DNA of 64,000 nt from Chitinophagaceae bacterium (GCA_016721085.1 JADKJI010000014.1:62001-126000); one strand, 5' to 3'. Shown: positions 35,837 to 46,082, counted from the first letter of the stretch. Notes: generated by a model from the letters alone, not told the origin. Made by a program: numbers and translations.

Positions 35837-35859
35837 TGCTTTTTATCCTGAAATCAGAA

Positions 35860-38800
35860 TTATGCTTTTTTAGCAACTGGTGCCTTCTTCTTATTATCAG
35901 GCTGGTGATGAATAAGATCAGCTTCTCCTAAAGGTTTGTTCTTCGCTAAATCCACCAGGATTGGAGCGGCAACAAATATGGAAGAATATGTACCAGTAAT
36001 AACACCTATCAACATCGCAAAGGCAAATCCTTTAGTTACTTCACCACCTACCAGGAACAGGATAAGGATAGTGAGGAACACTGTTAAGGATGTCATGATA
36101 GTACGGCTAAGTGTATCATTGATCGCTTTATTGATGATTGTTGATTTGGTTGCCCCTTTCATTGTGCGACTGTATTCACGAACCCTGTCGAATACAATTA
36201 CCGTGTCGTTCATCGAGAAACCGATTACCGTCAATATCGCTGCAATAAAGTGCTGGTCGATTTCTAATGGGAACGGTACAATGTTCTTAAGGAAAGAAAA
36301 TACCGCAAGTGTTACCAATACGTCGTGCAGCAAGGCTATGATAGTACCCAATGAATATCTCCAGTCACGGAAACGGATGAAGATATAGATAGCAATTATT
36401 AACAATGACCAGAAGGTAGCCCATTGTGCACCCGCTTTCAAGTCATCCGAAATAGTAGGGTCAACTTTCTTTGTACCTTCTACATATTTAATGGTAGCAA
36501 ATTCAGCGTAAGTCAATCCGTTTGGAAGGAAAGGCTTAAGACCTTCGTACAAGGCATTCTTAACTGCAGTATCTACAGTAGTACCCTGTGCTTCGATCAT
36601 ATAGTCAGTAGTGATATCCAACTTAGAGTTAGAACCATACGTCTTTACGATAGTCTGTTTTCCGAATTTGGTATCTAAAGCTTTACGAACATCATTTTCA
36701 TTTACTGGCTTTCCGAAGTTAACTACATAACTACGTCCACCACTGAACTCAACACCTTGATTGAATCCGTTGAAAATAGCGCCAACACCAAGTATAAGAA
36801 CTACCACAGAAATACCATAAGCTATCTTACGATATTCGATGAACTTAAAGCTTGCATGCTTGAAGATCCTCTTTGAAAGGGCAGTGAAATAAGTGAAGTG
36901 ACGGTTCTTGTTAGTATAGAAGTCGGTGATAAGACGAGATACAAGGATACCGCAGAAAAGAGACAACACGATACCGAGCATTTGGGTAGTTGCAAAACCT
37001 AGCACCGGACCTAATCCGAAATAAGCCAGGATAGCTGCAGTCAGGAAGGTGGTAACGTGCGCATCCAATACAGGAGGCAGAGAACGTTTATAACCCGCTT
37101 TTACCGCTTCGCTATAAGTGAGACCTCGGGTCAATTCTTCTTTAATACGCTCAAAGATGATAACGTTTGTGTCAACCGCCATACCAATGGTCAGTACCAG
37201 ACCCGCAATACCAGGAGCAGTCAAAGTAGCATTCAATGAACTTAATACCCCAATTGTGAAGAGCAGGTTTAAGATCAATGCAATATTTGCAACGATACCG
37301 GCTGTATTATAATACACCAGCATCAGGATGAAAATAACTATGAAAGAGATAGTGAATGAGTTGATACCACCTTTTACTGCTTCAGCACCGAGGGTAGGAC
37401 CTACCACTTGTTCCTGAACAATTTTTGCAGGGGCTTCCAACTTACCTGATTTAAGGATATTAGCTAAGTCCTGTGCTTCTTCCAAAATCAAGTTCTTCTG
37501 TTTGCCGGTTCCTCTTCCCATGGTGATTTGGGAATTACCACCTTCAATCTTACCATTTACGTTAGGCGCAGAATAAACAATATCATCCAGAACGATAGCG
37601 ATTGGCTTGTTTACGTTTCTTCCAGTCATATCAGCCCACTTCTGTCCACCAGTAGTGGTCATGCTCATACTCACTGTAACGTTTCCAATCGGATCGTAAT
37701 CCTGATAAGAATTTTCAATAGCATTTCCTTCTAACTCTGCTGTTTCACGACCTGGCACTGTCTTTATGATATACAGTTGCAACACTTGTGAAAGTACTCC
37801 ATTGTCATCACGGGTTTGTTTTCCCCAAAGGAATTTTGAATTAGCAGGGAAATTGTTTTTACAGCAGGGATAGCGAGGTATTGGTTAACCTTACTGGTGT
37901 CTTTGATAAGTGAATAACCTACAGCAGGACCGAAAGAGCTTCTGTTTGTTTCTTTATCGGTATAAGCTTGTGCTGGATTCAAAACACGGAACAGAGGATT
38001 AACCCTGTTTGCCTGAGCTGCACTATCAGATGCTTTCTTCAAATCATCCGCTTTTGCGAGGCTAACGGAATCCTTCATTGCGCGAAGGCTGTCGATAGTT
38101 TTGAGTGTAGCTGAATCAGCTGCCTGGTTCTTTGTACCATAAAGTACAGTTTCAAGGGCTTTATCAGCATTTTGATAGGCAGAAATGATAGCTGGATCAT
38201 TCAGGGTATATACTTCCCAGAATTGCAGGTTAGCGGTAGATTGAAGATATCTGCGAACCCTTTCAGGATCGGTAGCTCCTGCTAATTCAACAGTGATGAT
38301 ACCACGGTTCTCATCAAGGTTGATATTCGGTTGTGCTACACCGAATTTATCGATACGACGACGCAATACCTGGAAGGTTTGGCTCATCGCACCATTGGCT
38401 TCACCTTTTATGTAGCTGATAACTTGCTCATTCGAAGCATTGATGCCTAACTTGTTCCTGTTTGTGTTTGAAAACTGTGAAGCAAGTTTCAATTCCGGAT
38501 TCAATTTAGCATAAGCAGTAGCGAAAAGATCAATGAAGTTCTGATCGCTGGTCAACTTTAATTTCTGTGCTTCAGCAATGGCATTGAGCAATTGAGGATC
38601 TTTCGGATTGTTAGCTAATCCTTTAACGAGACCATCAAGAGCAATATCCATGGTTACGTTAATACCCCCCTGAAGGTCGAGACCTAACAATAACTCACTT
38701 TCTTTTGACTTCTGATAAGACTGTCCCCACCATGTGATGGTCTTATCTTTTGACGCCGTCAAAAGGCTGTCACGATAAGCACTCGTCAAATAGGTAAGAG

Positions 38801-38993
38801 AGTCTTTGTAAATGTCTTGAGCCTCCTTGTTACCAGGATACTTCTGCTCCGCAGCAGGATACGTTTTCTTAATGTATTGCACCGCTTTCTCACCGATCTC
38901 TTTTTCGTGCTTGTTAACGAACCAGGTGAACGAAAGCTGATACAGCGAAATACCAATCAATAGGGCTGTAAAAATGCTAACCAATGCTCTCAT
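35860..38993 (-). CDS. secDF: Fused protein translocase subunit SecDF, frameshifted at 37856-37860
   Basis: About 1,045 residues, the fused form typical of Bacteroidota. The SecD part has TM1 near the start, the D1 motif GLDLQGGINVTMDI, large periplasmic P1 domain, and TRGLTYSEAVKAGYKRS. The SecF part starts around AYGISVVVLILGVG with GVEFSGGRSYVVNFG and ends in RDWRYSLGTII and SMNDTVIVFDRVRE. It uses the proton-motive force to pull proteins out of SecYEG. At T5 (37856-37860) one base is missing; adding it gives AVKNNFPANSKFLWG and an unbroken protein. As secDF is near-essential, sequence error is the likely cause. A -7 box at 39022 drives it. Confidence 0.92.
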
Positions 38994-39021
38994 TGCGTGT
39001 TGTTTATTTTTTAAGAGTTGG

Positions 39022-39029
39022 CAAAGATA
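39022..39029 (-). promoter_or_regulatory. -7 promoter box of secDF
   Basis: TATCTTTG on the - strand is an exact TAnnTTTG match, 28 bases before the ATG at 38993. Confidence 0.65.
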
Positions 39030-39088
39030 GTGTTTTCAGCCTATTTCGGAAATCAAAAAAGACGCTGAGAATAAGGTTTTTAGGCAGA

Positions 39089-39310
39089 AGGAAAGTCCGG
39101 AAGTCCGAAGGGTCTGATGTTTGGAGAGGTTGATATTTGAGTCCGCGGCCTCTGATTTTCGGAGATGCCTTATTTTTAGTCCGGAAGAAGAGGCAAGTCG
39201 GGAGTCGGGAGTCTGAAGTCGGGAGTTATTAGTCCGGAAGACCGAAAGTCTGGAAGTCCGAAAGATAGTAGGGGAGTTAGGAAGTAAGGAAGTTGGGAAG
39301 AAGGGAAGTA
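39089..39310. repeat. Large AGTCGGG / CCGGAAG heptamer block
   Basis: From 39194 the words AGTCGGG, AGTCGGG, AGTCTGA, AGTCGGG, AGTTATT, AGTCCGG and AAGACCG follow at exact 7-nt spacing, then GGAAGTA/GGGAAG words. They are the same words, in the same order, as in the left arm of the inverted repeat at 456-803. No gene is present in the 567-bp gap 38994-39560. Confidence 0.8.
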
Positions 39311-39424
39311 GTTTGGCGCTTGTAATTTGAAAAATAGAATGAATATGTAATAGGGGGTATTAAGACATTTAATTGTAAGTATTTGACATTCAATGTTTAT
39401 TGGAGAAAATTATAAGTTTTAAGT

Positions 39425-39556
39425 TGTAAGTAATAAGTGTGGGTCTCAAACTTTCGGAACCCTTAAACGCGTAAACCTTAAACCTTAAACTTTAAACCTT
39501 AAACCTTAAACTTTTGGGACCCTCCTCTGGAACCTCTGGAACCTCTGGAACTTATC
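39425..39556. repeat. AAACCTT heptamer block and TCTGGAACC triplet
   Basis: AAACCTT, AAACCTT, AAACTTT, AAACCTT and AAACCTT lie at strict 7-nt spacing (about 39472-39512). The word CTCTGGAAC then occurs three times at 9-nt spacing (39532-39551), right up to the stop codon of the next gene. Confidence 0.75.
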
Positions 39557-39560
39557 AAAC

Positions 39561-40376
39561 CTACTCAAACAGTATTCGTGCCGTCTGATAAAACAACCTG
39601 TTCTGCAAATTCTGCGATTGCTCCGAAAAGCCCTGGAGACCGAAAAGGCCGGCAGCATTGCCCTTGTTTATGGCGATTTCTAGATAGCCAGCCGCATTGA
39701 AAAGCGCCAATTTCTCGCCTTCAGGTACATCAGCATAGGTTTCACTGATACGGTCAATTACTTCATCTCTCTTGAATACGATCCGGAAATTGCGGCTTTT
39801 CCGTTGTTGTTCAAATTGCTCGCGGGTGATATTGACGATGATGTTTTCGAAATTGTCGATGAAAATGATCTGGCCTTCAATCCAGTTATCACTTAACATC
39901 GGTTGCAAATGGTTCTTTTCTACAATGGAAACGTCTGGAATACCTATTTGCTGAAGACTTAAGCCTGATTGAAGCTGTTGAATAGCTTTTCCCATAACGG
40001 CGGAACAGGTTAAGGTATTTCTGATGGCTCCTGCGGGTAAAGGCAATCCAATTACCATCTCAGGTTTTTCCTCCAATATCATTGTGAGTAATCCATTGTC
40101 GGCACAAAGTATATACTGGTCTCTGTGATAAGCCAATAACAATTGGTCGGGCGATTTATCGAAGAGGTTTACTAAAATGATATGGAATGTAAATGGTGGG
40201 AATTGCTTTAAAGCATTCCTGCATACATAGGCAGCTTGCGGGTAATTGAAAGGTGGAATGGCATGGGTGATATCAATAAGCGTAAAGGAAGGATCCACCT
40301 GTAGTAATTGGCCTTTCACAGCTCCTGACAGGTAATCCTGGCTACCGATATCTGATGTTAGGGTAATAAGGGCCAT
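39561..40376 (-). CDS. SAM hydroxide adenosyltransferase / SAM hydrolase (DUF62 family)
   Basis: 271 residues. LITLTSDIGSQDYLSGAVKG is the family's opening (LTxDxG.. DxY.G..KG), with TLIDITHAIPPFN and PQAAYVCRNAL following; the C-terminal beta domain begins at GQIIFIDNFENIIVNIT. Members split S-adenosyl-methionine with water to adenosine and methionine; relatives include the halide-using fluorinase and chlorinase. The native use in heterotrophs is unclear. It stands in its own unit and is terminated inside heptamer repeats. Confidence 0.88.
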   Translation of the reverse strand: MALITLTSDIGSQDYLSGAVKGQLLQVDPSFTLIDITHAIPPFNYPQAAYVCRNALKQFPPFTFHIILVNLFDKSPDQLLLAYHRDQYILCADNGLLTMILEEKPEMVIGLPLPAGAIRNTLTCSAVMGKAIQQLQSGLSLQQIGIPDVSIVEKNHLQPMLSDNWIEGQIIFIDNFENIIVNITREQFEQQRKSRNFRIVFKRDEVIDRISETYADVPEGEKLALFNAAGYLEIAINKGNAAGLFGLQGFSEQSQNLQNRLFYQTARILFE

Positions 40377-40442
40377 TCGTGGATGTAACAGGTATTATTG
40401 ATAAAATTAAGGAATTAGCTATAGCTGAACTGCAACAGCCAC

Positions 40443-41249
40443 CTATTTTGTCAATTGACCATTTCTAAAGAAAAATTTATAAACCAACTTATCTGCCAAA
40501 GAAGGGAAAAAACGATTCATGAATACAGTTCTTTTACCTGTAAAAGTCATAACCACCGTTCTTTCTCTCTTTTCTATTGCTTCAGCCGTTAATCTTGCCA
40601 CCGTCTCCGCTTTCATCATCGCTCCTTCATCCATTGGAGATTCACCTTGTGCCTGGCCTTTTGTATTCAATGCAGTATTTCGAATATTCGAGGCTGTAAA
40701 ACCAGGACAGATCCACATCACATTTACATCACTATGCAGTAATTCTGTTCTTAAAGCTTCCATCCAACCTTGAAGAGCGAATTTAGAAGCAGAATAACCG
40801 CTTCTTCCAGGTAAGCCTCTGTAACCTGCAATTGAGGAGATTCCAACAATTGTTCCCTTATTCTCCAAAATGGAAGGCAATGCGAATTTGGTGCAATAAA
40901 CGGCGCCCCAGAAATTGATATCCATCACTGTTTTTAATACATCCGGACTTGTTTCATTAAACAACGCCCTCATGCTGATTCCAGCGTTATTGATGAGGAT
41001 ATCTATCTTCCCAAAAGTTTTTAAAGTGGACTCAATAAACCTTTTACAATCTGATTCTTTGCTTACATCGCAAGTGAGAGTATGTAATAATACGTTTGAG
41101 TGACTTAGTTCAAGCTGGTAGAGTTTATCATAATTTCTTCCACAAGTAGCCACTTTAGCCCCTTTTTCAATAAAAAACTCCACCATCGCCTTTCCAATCC
41201 CGTCACTTCCTCCCGTGATTGCGATCACTTTATCTTTAAAATATGACAT
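40443..41249 (-). CDS. Short-chain dehydrogenase/reductase
   Basis: 268 residues from ATG 41249. Classical SDR: cofactor motif TGGSDGIGKAM, NNAGIS, catalytic Ser in GISSIAGYRG, and YSASKFA with Tyr and Lys (YxxxK). The C-terminus carries a basic, hydrophobic tail (KRTVFMNRFFPSLADKLVYKFF), seen in SDRs that act on lipid-like or membrane-bound substrates. It resembles DltE/KduD-type annotated proteins; the substrate is unknown. The next feature upstream is the tRNA-Lys promoter on the other strand. Confidence 0.87.
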   Translation of the reverse strand: MSYFKDKVIAITGGSDGIGKAMVEFFIEKGAKVATCGRNYDKLYQLELSHSNVLLHTLTCDVSKESDCKRFIESTLKTFGKIDILINNAGISMRALFNETSPDVLKTVMDINFWGAVYCTKFALPSILENKGTIVGISSIAGYRGLPGRSGYSASKFALQGWMEALRTELLHSDVNVMWICPGFTASNIRNTALNTKGQAQGESPMDEGAMMKAETVARLTAEAIEKRERTVVMTFTGKRTVFMNRFFPSLADKLVYKFFFRNGQLTK

Positions 41250-41337
41250 GATATATATATTATACACAAAAATAACTCACTTACACCTTTCTAAAAGGAC
41301 GATATTCACATTTGTTAGATAATTATTTTTATAAAAA

Positions 41338-41368
41338 TTTGGTTCAATATCTTTTTGGCTTATTTTTG
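41338..41368 (+). promoter_or_regulatory. Full -33/-7 promoter of tRNA-Lys
   Basis: TTTG (41338-41341), a 19-base spacer and TATTTTTG (41361-41368) give an almost ideal Bacteroidota sigma-ABfr promoter, about 50 bases before the mature tRNA. Confidence 0.75.
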
Positions 41369-41420
41369 CACTCCCAAAAATAATTGGGGAGCCGCAGTAA
41401 CTTCGGTTTTTGTGGTGAAA

Positions 41421-41493
41421 GATTCCGTAGCTCAGTTGGTAGAGCAATACACTTTTAATGTATGGGTCCTGGGTTCGAGTCCCAGCGGGATCA
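41421..41493 (+). tRNA. tRNA-Lys (anticodon TTT)
   Basis: 73 bases that fold into a full cloverleaf. Acceptor stem GATTCCG/CGGGATC (one T-G pair), D-arm GCTC..GAGC, anticodon stem ATACA/TGTAT with loop CTTTTAA, and T-arm CTGGG-TTCGAGT-CCCAG. The discriminator base is A and the CCA end is not encoded. A hairpin terminator follows. Confidence 0.97.
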
Positions 41494-41496
41494 CAA

Positions 41497-41528
41497 AAAG
41501 CCTCTCATTCGGGAGGCTTTCTTTTTTT
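41497..41528 (+). terminator. Intrinsic terminator of tRNA-Lys
   Basis: AAGCCTC pairs with GAGGCTT over a TCATTCGG-like loop and is followed by CTTTTTTT. Confidence 0.85.
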
Positions 41529-41570
41529 CAACACAGTGTTAATACTGGAATTATCCATCACTCGTTTACT

Positions 41571-41578
41571 TATTTTTG
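41571..41578 (+). promoter_or_regulatory. -7 promoter box of ftsE
   Basis: TATTTTTG matches TAnnTTTG, 20 bases before the ATG at 41599. Confidence 0.55.
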
Positions 41579-41598
41579 TTTTTCACAACTACAGTCTC

Positions 41599-42285
41599 AT
41601 GCAAGAACCCATCATCGAAATAAAAAACGCCAATATCTATCAAGGCGATAACCTCATTTTGCAGGATGTGAACTTTGTTGTCAATAAAGGTGAATTCGTT
41701 TACCTCGTAGGCAAAACAGGTACCGGTAAATCAAGTCTGCTTAAAACACTCTATGGCGATATTACCCTGAAAGAAGGGGAAGGAACAGTTGTGGGATTCA
41801 ATCTCCGTGAAATGGACTGGAAGAAAGTGCCTTTTCTTCGCCGTAATCTCGGTGTGGTATTCCAGGATTTCCAATTGCTCACCGACCGTAATGTAAACGA
41901 TAACCTCAAATTCGTGTTGAAAGCTACTGGCTGGAAAGACGAAAAGCTGATGAATGAGAAGATAAATGATGTGTTGGATAAAGTGGGACTAAAATCAAAA
42001 GGTTTCAAATTTCCATTTGAATTAAGTGGTGGAGAGCAACAACGTATTGATGTAGCCCGTGCTTTACTCAATTCACCAAAACTGATATTGGCAGATGAAC
42101 CTACAGGAAACCTCGATCCTGAAACATCAGATGAGATTATGAACCTGCTATATCAAATCTCAAGGGATTATGGTACCGCCGTTGTAATGGCTACCCATGA
42201 TTATATTGTAGTGAATAAATATCCGGCCAGGATGGTAAGGACAGAAAGAGGTCGTGTTATTGACAATGCTAGTATAACCATGTAA
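41599..42285 (+). CDS. ftsE: Cell-division ABC transporter ATP-binding protein FtsE-like
   Basis: 228 residues. Walker A GKTGTGKSS, Q-loop FQDFQLL, signature LSGGEQQR, Walker B LILADEPTGNLDP, H-loop ATHD: the compact FtsE/LolD type. Features favouring FtsE are VGKTGTGKSSLLKTLYG and LRRNLGVVFQDFQLLTDRNV. Its membrane partner FtsX is not adjacent, as is common in Bacteroidota. With FtsX it would control peptidoglycan hydrolases at the septum. Its 3' end overlaps the convergent glycosyltransferase by 17 bases. Confidence 0.85.
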   Translation: MQEPIIEIKNANIYQGDNLILQDVNFVVNKGEFVYLVGKTGTGKSSLLKTLYGDITLKEGEGTVVGFNLREMDWKKVPFLRRNLGVVFQDFQLLTDRNVNDNLKFVLKATGWKDEKLMNEKINDVLDKVGLKSKGFKFPFELSGGEQQRIDVARALLNSPKLILADEPTGNLDPETSDEIMNLLYQISRDYGTAVVMATHDYIVVNKYPARMVRTERGRVIDNASITM

Positions 42286-43392
42286 TCAAACTGGCTGCAT
42301 TGCTATCTGCTCTATAAGCCGTCTCGAGCAAATTCTTACGCAGTTTTATTTCCTCTTCAGCGAATGGCTGATTATATAGTTGCACTAACAAACTTTTGAA
42401 AGCTGCAGCTGATGTACCTGTATGACAGGCAGCCTCTAAGCCTGTTCCTTCAATAGTTGCATCGTTTACAACACAATGTTTACCATTGAACAGCACATTC
42501 AACAGTTTTAATTTGATACCAGTATTATTAAAAGAGGGCAATAGGTTTATCTGTGCTTTTCCAATCATATCCTGCATTTCATCCCAGGATGGGTTTGAAA
42601 CAAGACAGGTATGATTTTGTTGATGAGCTAGTTTTTCTAAATGAGAGGAAGGATTTTTACCGGCAATAACAAGAGGAATCTTTACATCATTAAATACTTT
42701 CTCCAATAACCATATAGCCGCTTTTTCATTTTCAGCTACCCCAAATTTCCATGGTATAAACAAAAGCATCCGATTCCTGTTTTTGATTCAATAGTTTCAA
42801 AAGGAAGGAATACCGGCAGATAACCAATTTTCTTTGCTCCGAATTCTTCCCTGTAATGCTTCTGATCCTGTTCTGAAACAGCCAGTAATGTTGCTTTCTC
42901 CGCAATCAATTTTTCATACTTCTTTAAAAGATAACTTTCATGCCAGTAGTAGGCTTTGCGGAACAGATTGTTGGTGCTTTTGGCAAGTTGTTTATAATAG
43001 AAATATTCAGTATTGTGAAGACGAACAATGATTTTTCTGTTAGCGAAACGTTCGTCCAATACCGGAAAAGAACAATGAATTCCTTCAAGTAATATAGGAT
43101 ATGTGTCGGCTAAAAGATCTTTATTTAATTCTTCATTGATGCGGGATGAAACAATATAAGGCAAGCGGGTGGAGAAACCTTTGTGTCCTTCCTGTCGCTT
43201 ATAATATCTTACCGTTTCACAATACTTATTCAGTTCGGGTTGTTCACCTCTTCCATATTCAAAGCAGTGAAGGTGTATTCGTATCCCCGCTTTATGTAGC
43301 GCTTTAATCTTATAGAATAAATCAAAAACGCCACCATAATCTACAGGGTAGGGAACATCCAAACAAACAATATGCAAATACTTTTCAGGCAA
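42269..43392 (-). CDS. Glycosyltransferase (GT4-like), frameshifted at 42739-42742
   Basis: About 374 residues after adding one base to the C4 run (42739-42742), which joins YHGNLG to VAENEKAAIWLLEKVF. N-terminal Rossmann half: LHIVCLDVPYPVDYGGVFD with the glycine turn, HLHCFEYGRG; C-terminal half: VIAGKNPSS, INLLPSFNNTGIKLKLLNVL, with the Lys/Glu-like donor-binding end. A TTG start at 43392 sits just one base from the stop of the GT gene before it, so the two are translationally linked. Acceptor unknown; likely surface glycan or glycolipid assembly with its neighbours. Confidence 0.8.
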
Positions 43393-43393
43393 A

Positions 43394-44482
43394 TCAGGCG
43401 AATTTAATTTTATAAAAGCTGAGTAGTTTCTTTTCCTCTTCCTGCCAATTGAAGACTGTTCTGGCTTTCAGGCAATTTTGCCTTAAAGTATCGTATAATG
43501 ATTCATTTTGGAGTAATTCATTTAAATGATGGGCTAGTGTTTGAGGACTTAGATCTTTAGTTAGAACAGCTATCCTATGCAAATTGTTTATTTCCTGATA
43601 AACTGGATAATCAACACATAATTGGGGTATCCCAGCCTGTATATAATCAAAGAACCGGTTTGCCAGTGAATAATAATTACTTTTCCCATCGGAAGAGAAC
43701 AATGTGACCCCGGCCCAGGCTTTTGAATTGATTGATTTCAACTCTTCCGGCAATAGCATGCCTTTAAATATCACCTTTTCTTCCAGTTGATGAGTTTTGA
43801 CCAGAATTCGGGCCTGTTCCATGAAGTTTCCATCTCCGCAAATAATCAATGGAGCATTTACCCATTTCATAGCCGGAATCAAAGTTTCGAAACTTCTGCC
43901 CTCATTCACCGCTCCCTGGTATAAGATGAACTTTTCCTTTTTTGTTGTTTCGCTGAGTTCGTAATAAACCGGCAGATTCCTGATGATTTCATAATCTACT
44001 CCATACATTCTTTTGAACTCTTCTGCAATTGGTTTATTAACGGTATAGCCTATGCTAAATTTAGGAACTGCAAATTTTTCCACCCTTTTCCAGAATCGGT
44101 AAATGCGGGGTCTAGAAACAATCTCATGCATCTCACAGAATAGTTCATGAGCGTCATAAATACGGCTTGTGTTTTTTAAGACTGATACGAAATAGCAGGG
44201 GAGGATGGTGTCAAGATCAATGGCGCCAATGATATCTACCCTGGTAAAAAGAAGATAAAAAAAGAGCCTGATATTATATTCGGCATAAAAGAGCATCCCT
44301 TTTTCGAAAAAACAGGAGAGGCGTTTTTGATGGAAGGGTTGGGCTTGTAGCGGGGGACTGGCTTTTTTCTTTCTTCCCACCAGAGTAACCGCATATCCGT
44401 TATTTGCTAATGAACTGGCAATACGGATCATCCTCTGGTCGAAGCAGAGGTCATTGGTTACCGTAAAGACAATTCGTTTCAT
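43394..44482 (-). CDS. Glycosyltransferase family 4-like protein
   Basis: 362 residues. N-domain opens RIVFTVTNDLCFDQRMIRIA with NGYAVTLVGRK; the C-domain has FILYQGAVNEGRSFETLI, LIICGDGNFMEQ, and ANRFFDYIQAGIPQLCVDYPVYQEI, the nucleotide-sugar-binding region of GT-B retaining enzymes. It is the middle gene of a three-gene - strand unit (Gfo/Idh oxidoreductase, this GT, second GT), whose likely job is building a glycan. The exact sugar is unknown. Confidence 0.83.
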   Translation of the reverse strand: MKRIVFTVTNDLCFDQRMIRIASSLANNGYAVTLVGRKKKASPPLQAQPFHQKRLSCFFEKGMLFYAEYNIRLFFYLLFTRVDIIGAIDLDTILPCYFVSVLKNTSRIYDAHELFCEMHEIVSRPRIYRFWKRVEKFAVPKFSIGYTVNKPIAEEFKRMYGVDYEIIRNLPVYYELSETTKKEKFILYQGAVNEGRSFETLIPAMKWVNAPLIICGDGNFMEQARILVKTHQLEEKVIFKGMLLPEELKSINSKAWAGVTLFSSDGKSNYYSLANRFFDYIQAGIPQLCVDYPVYQEINNLHRIAVLTKDLSPQTLAHHLNELLQNESLYDTLRQNCLKARTVFNWQEEEKKLLSFYKIKFA

Positions 44483-44497
44483 AGTTTTGATCGGGTA

Positions 44498-45514
44498 TTA
44501 TAAATAGAACGAGCGAAGAGGGGAGGATTGGTATATTTTCTCTACCATATCAACTGTTTTAAGCGCCTCGGTAGCTTCTACCAATGTATGTTGTCTGTTA
44601 TTGATAGCCTCAATTAATTGTTCATACACTTTTTCATGATTGCTCATGCTTCCCTGATAAAAGCCGTAATCGTTCGCCGGTTTACTGGCGGCAAGTACTG
44701 GAGCTTCTATACCAGTTACCTGGAAATAATCGAGTTCATTTAGATATTGGCCACCAATTTTTACTGTACCCTTTTCCCCAAATAAGGTAATGGAGCCTTC
44801 CATGTTCTTCCCGGTAGTGTTAATGGTATAATTCAACGTGCCCATGGCTCCGTTTTCCATTTCAAGTAAGGCCGCGCCGGTATCTTCAAATTCAATCATT
44901 CGCTTATGCTGAAAATTGGCCCTTTTCCCGATACAGGATTTTAGGTCACCCAGAAACCAATAAAGCAGGTCTATAAAATGACTGAACTGGGTAAAGAGGG
45001 TGCCTCCATCCAATTCCAGGCTGCCTTTCCACCCACCTCCATAATAAGCGGCAGGCCGGTTCCAGAAACAATTAATTTCAAAGCTATGAATAGGCCCCAG
45101 TGAATTTTCATCGAGCATTTTCCGAATGGCTACAACAGGAGGGTTAAAGCGGTTTTGTTTGACAACCAATAGCTTACGATTGGCGTCCTTTGCCGCCAGA
45201 ATCATTTCAGTGCCATCAGCAACATTTATGGAGAGTGGTTTTTCACATAAAACATGGCTACCGCTTCGTAAGCACTCTATGGAATGGGGGGCATGCCATC
45301 CGTTTGGACTACAAACCGCCACAATATCGGGCTTTTGGCTTTTCAGCATTTCACTAACTTCGGTAAAGGGAAGGGCTCCATATTTAGTTGCAAGTGCCTG
45401 AGCACGTGCACTATCGACATCGCAAACGGCTGCCAATTGACCTATGGAAGCAATGCACTGGGCATGCCTTTGAGCGATATGCCCACAACCTATAATGGCG
45501 AAACGGTATGACAT
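44498..45514 (-). CDS. Gfo/Idh/MocA family sugar dehydrogenase
   Basis: 338 residues. NAD(P)-binding RFAIIGCGHIAQRHAQ, then SPNGWHAPH and HVLCEKPLS with the catalytic Lys of the EKP motif; C-terminal alpha/beta substrate domain with GGTLFTQFSHFIDLLYW (His of the HxxD-type motif). The closest named type is the UDP-N-acetyl-hexosaminuronate dehydrogenase (WbpB-like) group, which suits its position before two glycosyltransferases and suggests nucleotide-sugar synthesis for a surface polysaccharide (inference). Confidence 0.82.
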   Translation of the reverse strand: MSYRFAIIGCGHIAQRHAQCIASIGQLAAVCDVDSARAQALATKYGALPFTEVSEMLKSQKPDIVAVCSPNGWHAPHSIECLRSGSHVLCEKPLSINVADGTEMILAAKDANRKLLVVKQNRFNPPVVAIRKMLDENSLGPIHSFEINCFWNRPAAYYGGGWKGSLELDGGTLFTQFSHFIDLLYWFLGDLKSCIGKRANFQHKRMIEFEDTGAALLEMENGAMGTLNYTINTTGKNMEGSITLFGEKGTVKIGGQYLNELDYFQVTGIEAPVLAASKPANDYGFYQGSMSNHEKVYEQLIEAINNRQHTLVEATEALKTVDMVEKIYQSSPLRSFYL

Positions 45515-45583
45515 TCAATGAAATTCGCTTCCAAAGTCCAAAAAAATCCCCAATTGGCAAGACTAATTCAAAAATATTTTGCC

Positions 45584-45591
45584 TACCTTTG
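45584..45591 (+). promoter_or_regulatory. -7 promoter box of rpsO
   Basis: TACCTTTG is an exact TAnnTTTG match, 49 bases before the ATG, giving a leader of about 42 bases in which S15 autoregulation could occur (inference). Confidence 0.65.
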
Positions 45592-45640
45592 CAGCCGATT
45601 TTAGTAGATTTTAATTTTGGATGCTTAAAAAAAAATTTAG

Positions 45641-45913
45641 ATGCCTTATTTAACTAAAGAAAAAGTGGCAGGTATTTTCACAGAATTTGGTGGTAAAGCC
45701 GCAAATACTGGTTCAATTGAAGGACAGATTGCTTTGCTTACTGAACGTATCAACCGCATTTCTGAACACCTTCAGCAAAACAAAAAAGACTTCGGTACAC
45801 ACCGTGGCCTGATGAAGCTTGTTGGTCAGCGTAAACGCTTGCTTACTTACCTGAGCAAACATAACCTTCAAGGTTACCGTGCATTGATTGAGAAACTGGG
45901 ATTAAGAAAATAA
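45641..45913 (+). CDS. rpsO: 30S ribosomal protein S15
   Basis: 90 residues, the normal length. TGSIEGQIALLTERINRISEHLQQNKKDFGTHRGLM contains the conserved 16S rRNA-binding helices, and LVGQRKRLLTYL and LIEKLGLRK complete the S15 fold. It binds the central domain of 16S rRNA. It lies directly before pnp, the classic bacterial order, with a hairpin between them. Confidence 0.98.
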   Translation: MPYLTKEKVAGIFTEFGGKAANTGSIEGQIALLTERINRISEHLQQNKKDFGTHRGLMKLVGQRKRLLTYLSKHNLQGYRALIEKLGLRK

Positions 45914-45939
45914 TGATACGATATACTATCTGAACGCCG

Positions 45940-45977
45940 TTCCCAACTGTTTTTTACGGTTGGGAATTGTCGTTTTT
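45940..45977 (+). terminator. Hairpin between rpsO and pnp
   Basis: TTCCCAAC (45940-45947) pairs with GTTGGGAA (45959-45966); a GTTTTT tract follows after five bases. It may partly end rpsO transcripts or be a processing site for the rpsO-pnp message, as known in E. coli. Confidence 0.55.
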
Positions 45978-46082
45978 GATAGCTCCCCATTTCCCATCGA
46001 ATTTGTTTATAAACCGGGTTCTTTTTCCAGTTCCATACCTGTTTTTCTGGGTTGAAATTGCAGAACCTTAAATTGAAAAATC

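Noticed and set aside
39161..39320. Protein-coding potential in the repeat-rich gap before the SAM hydrolase
   Set aside because: Frames there are short and simply translate the heptamer words, without start signals or known domains.
41369..41420. Riboswitch or second tRNA in the leader before tRNA-Lys
   Set aside because: The 50 bases between promoter and tRNA show no cloverleaf or known aptamer; it is an ordinary tRNA leader.
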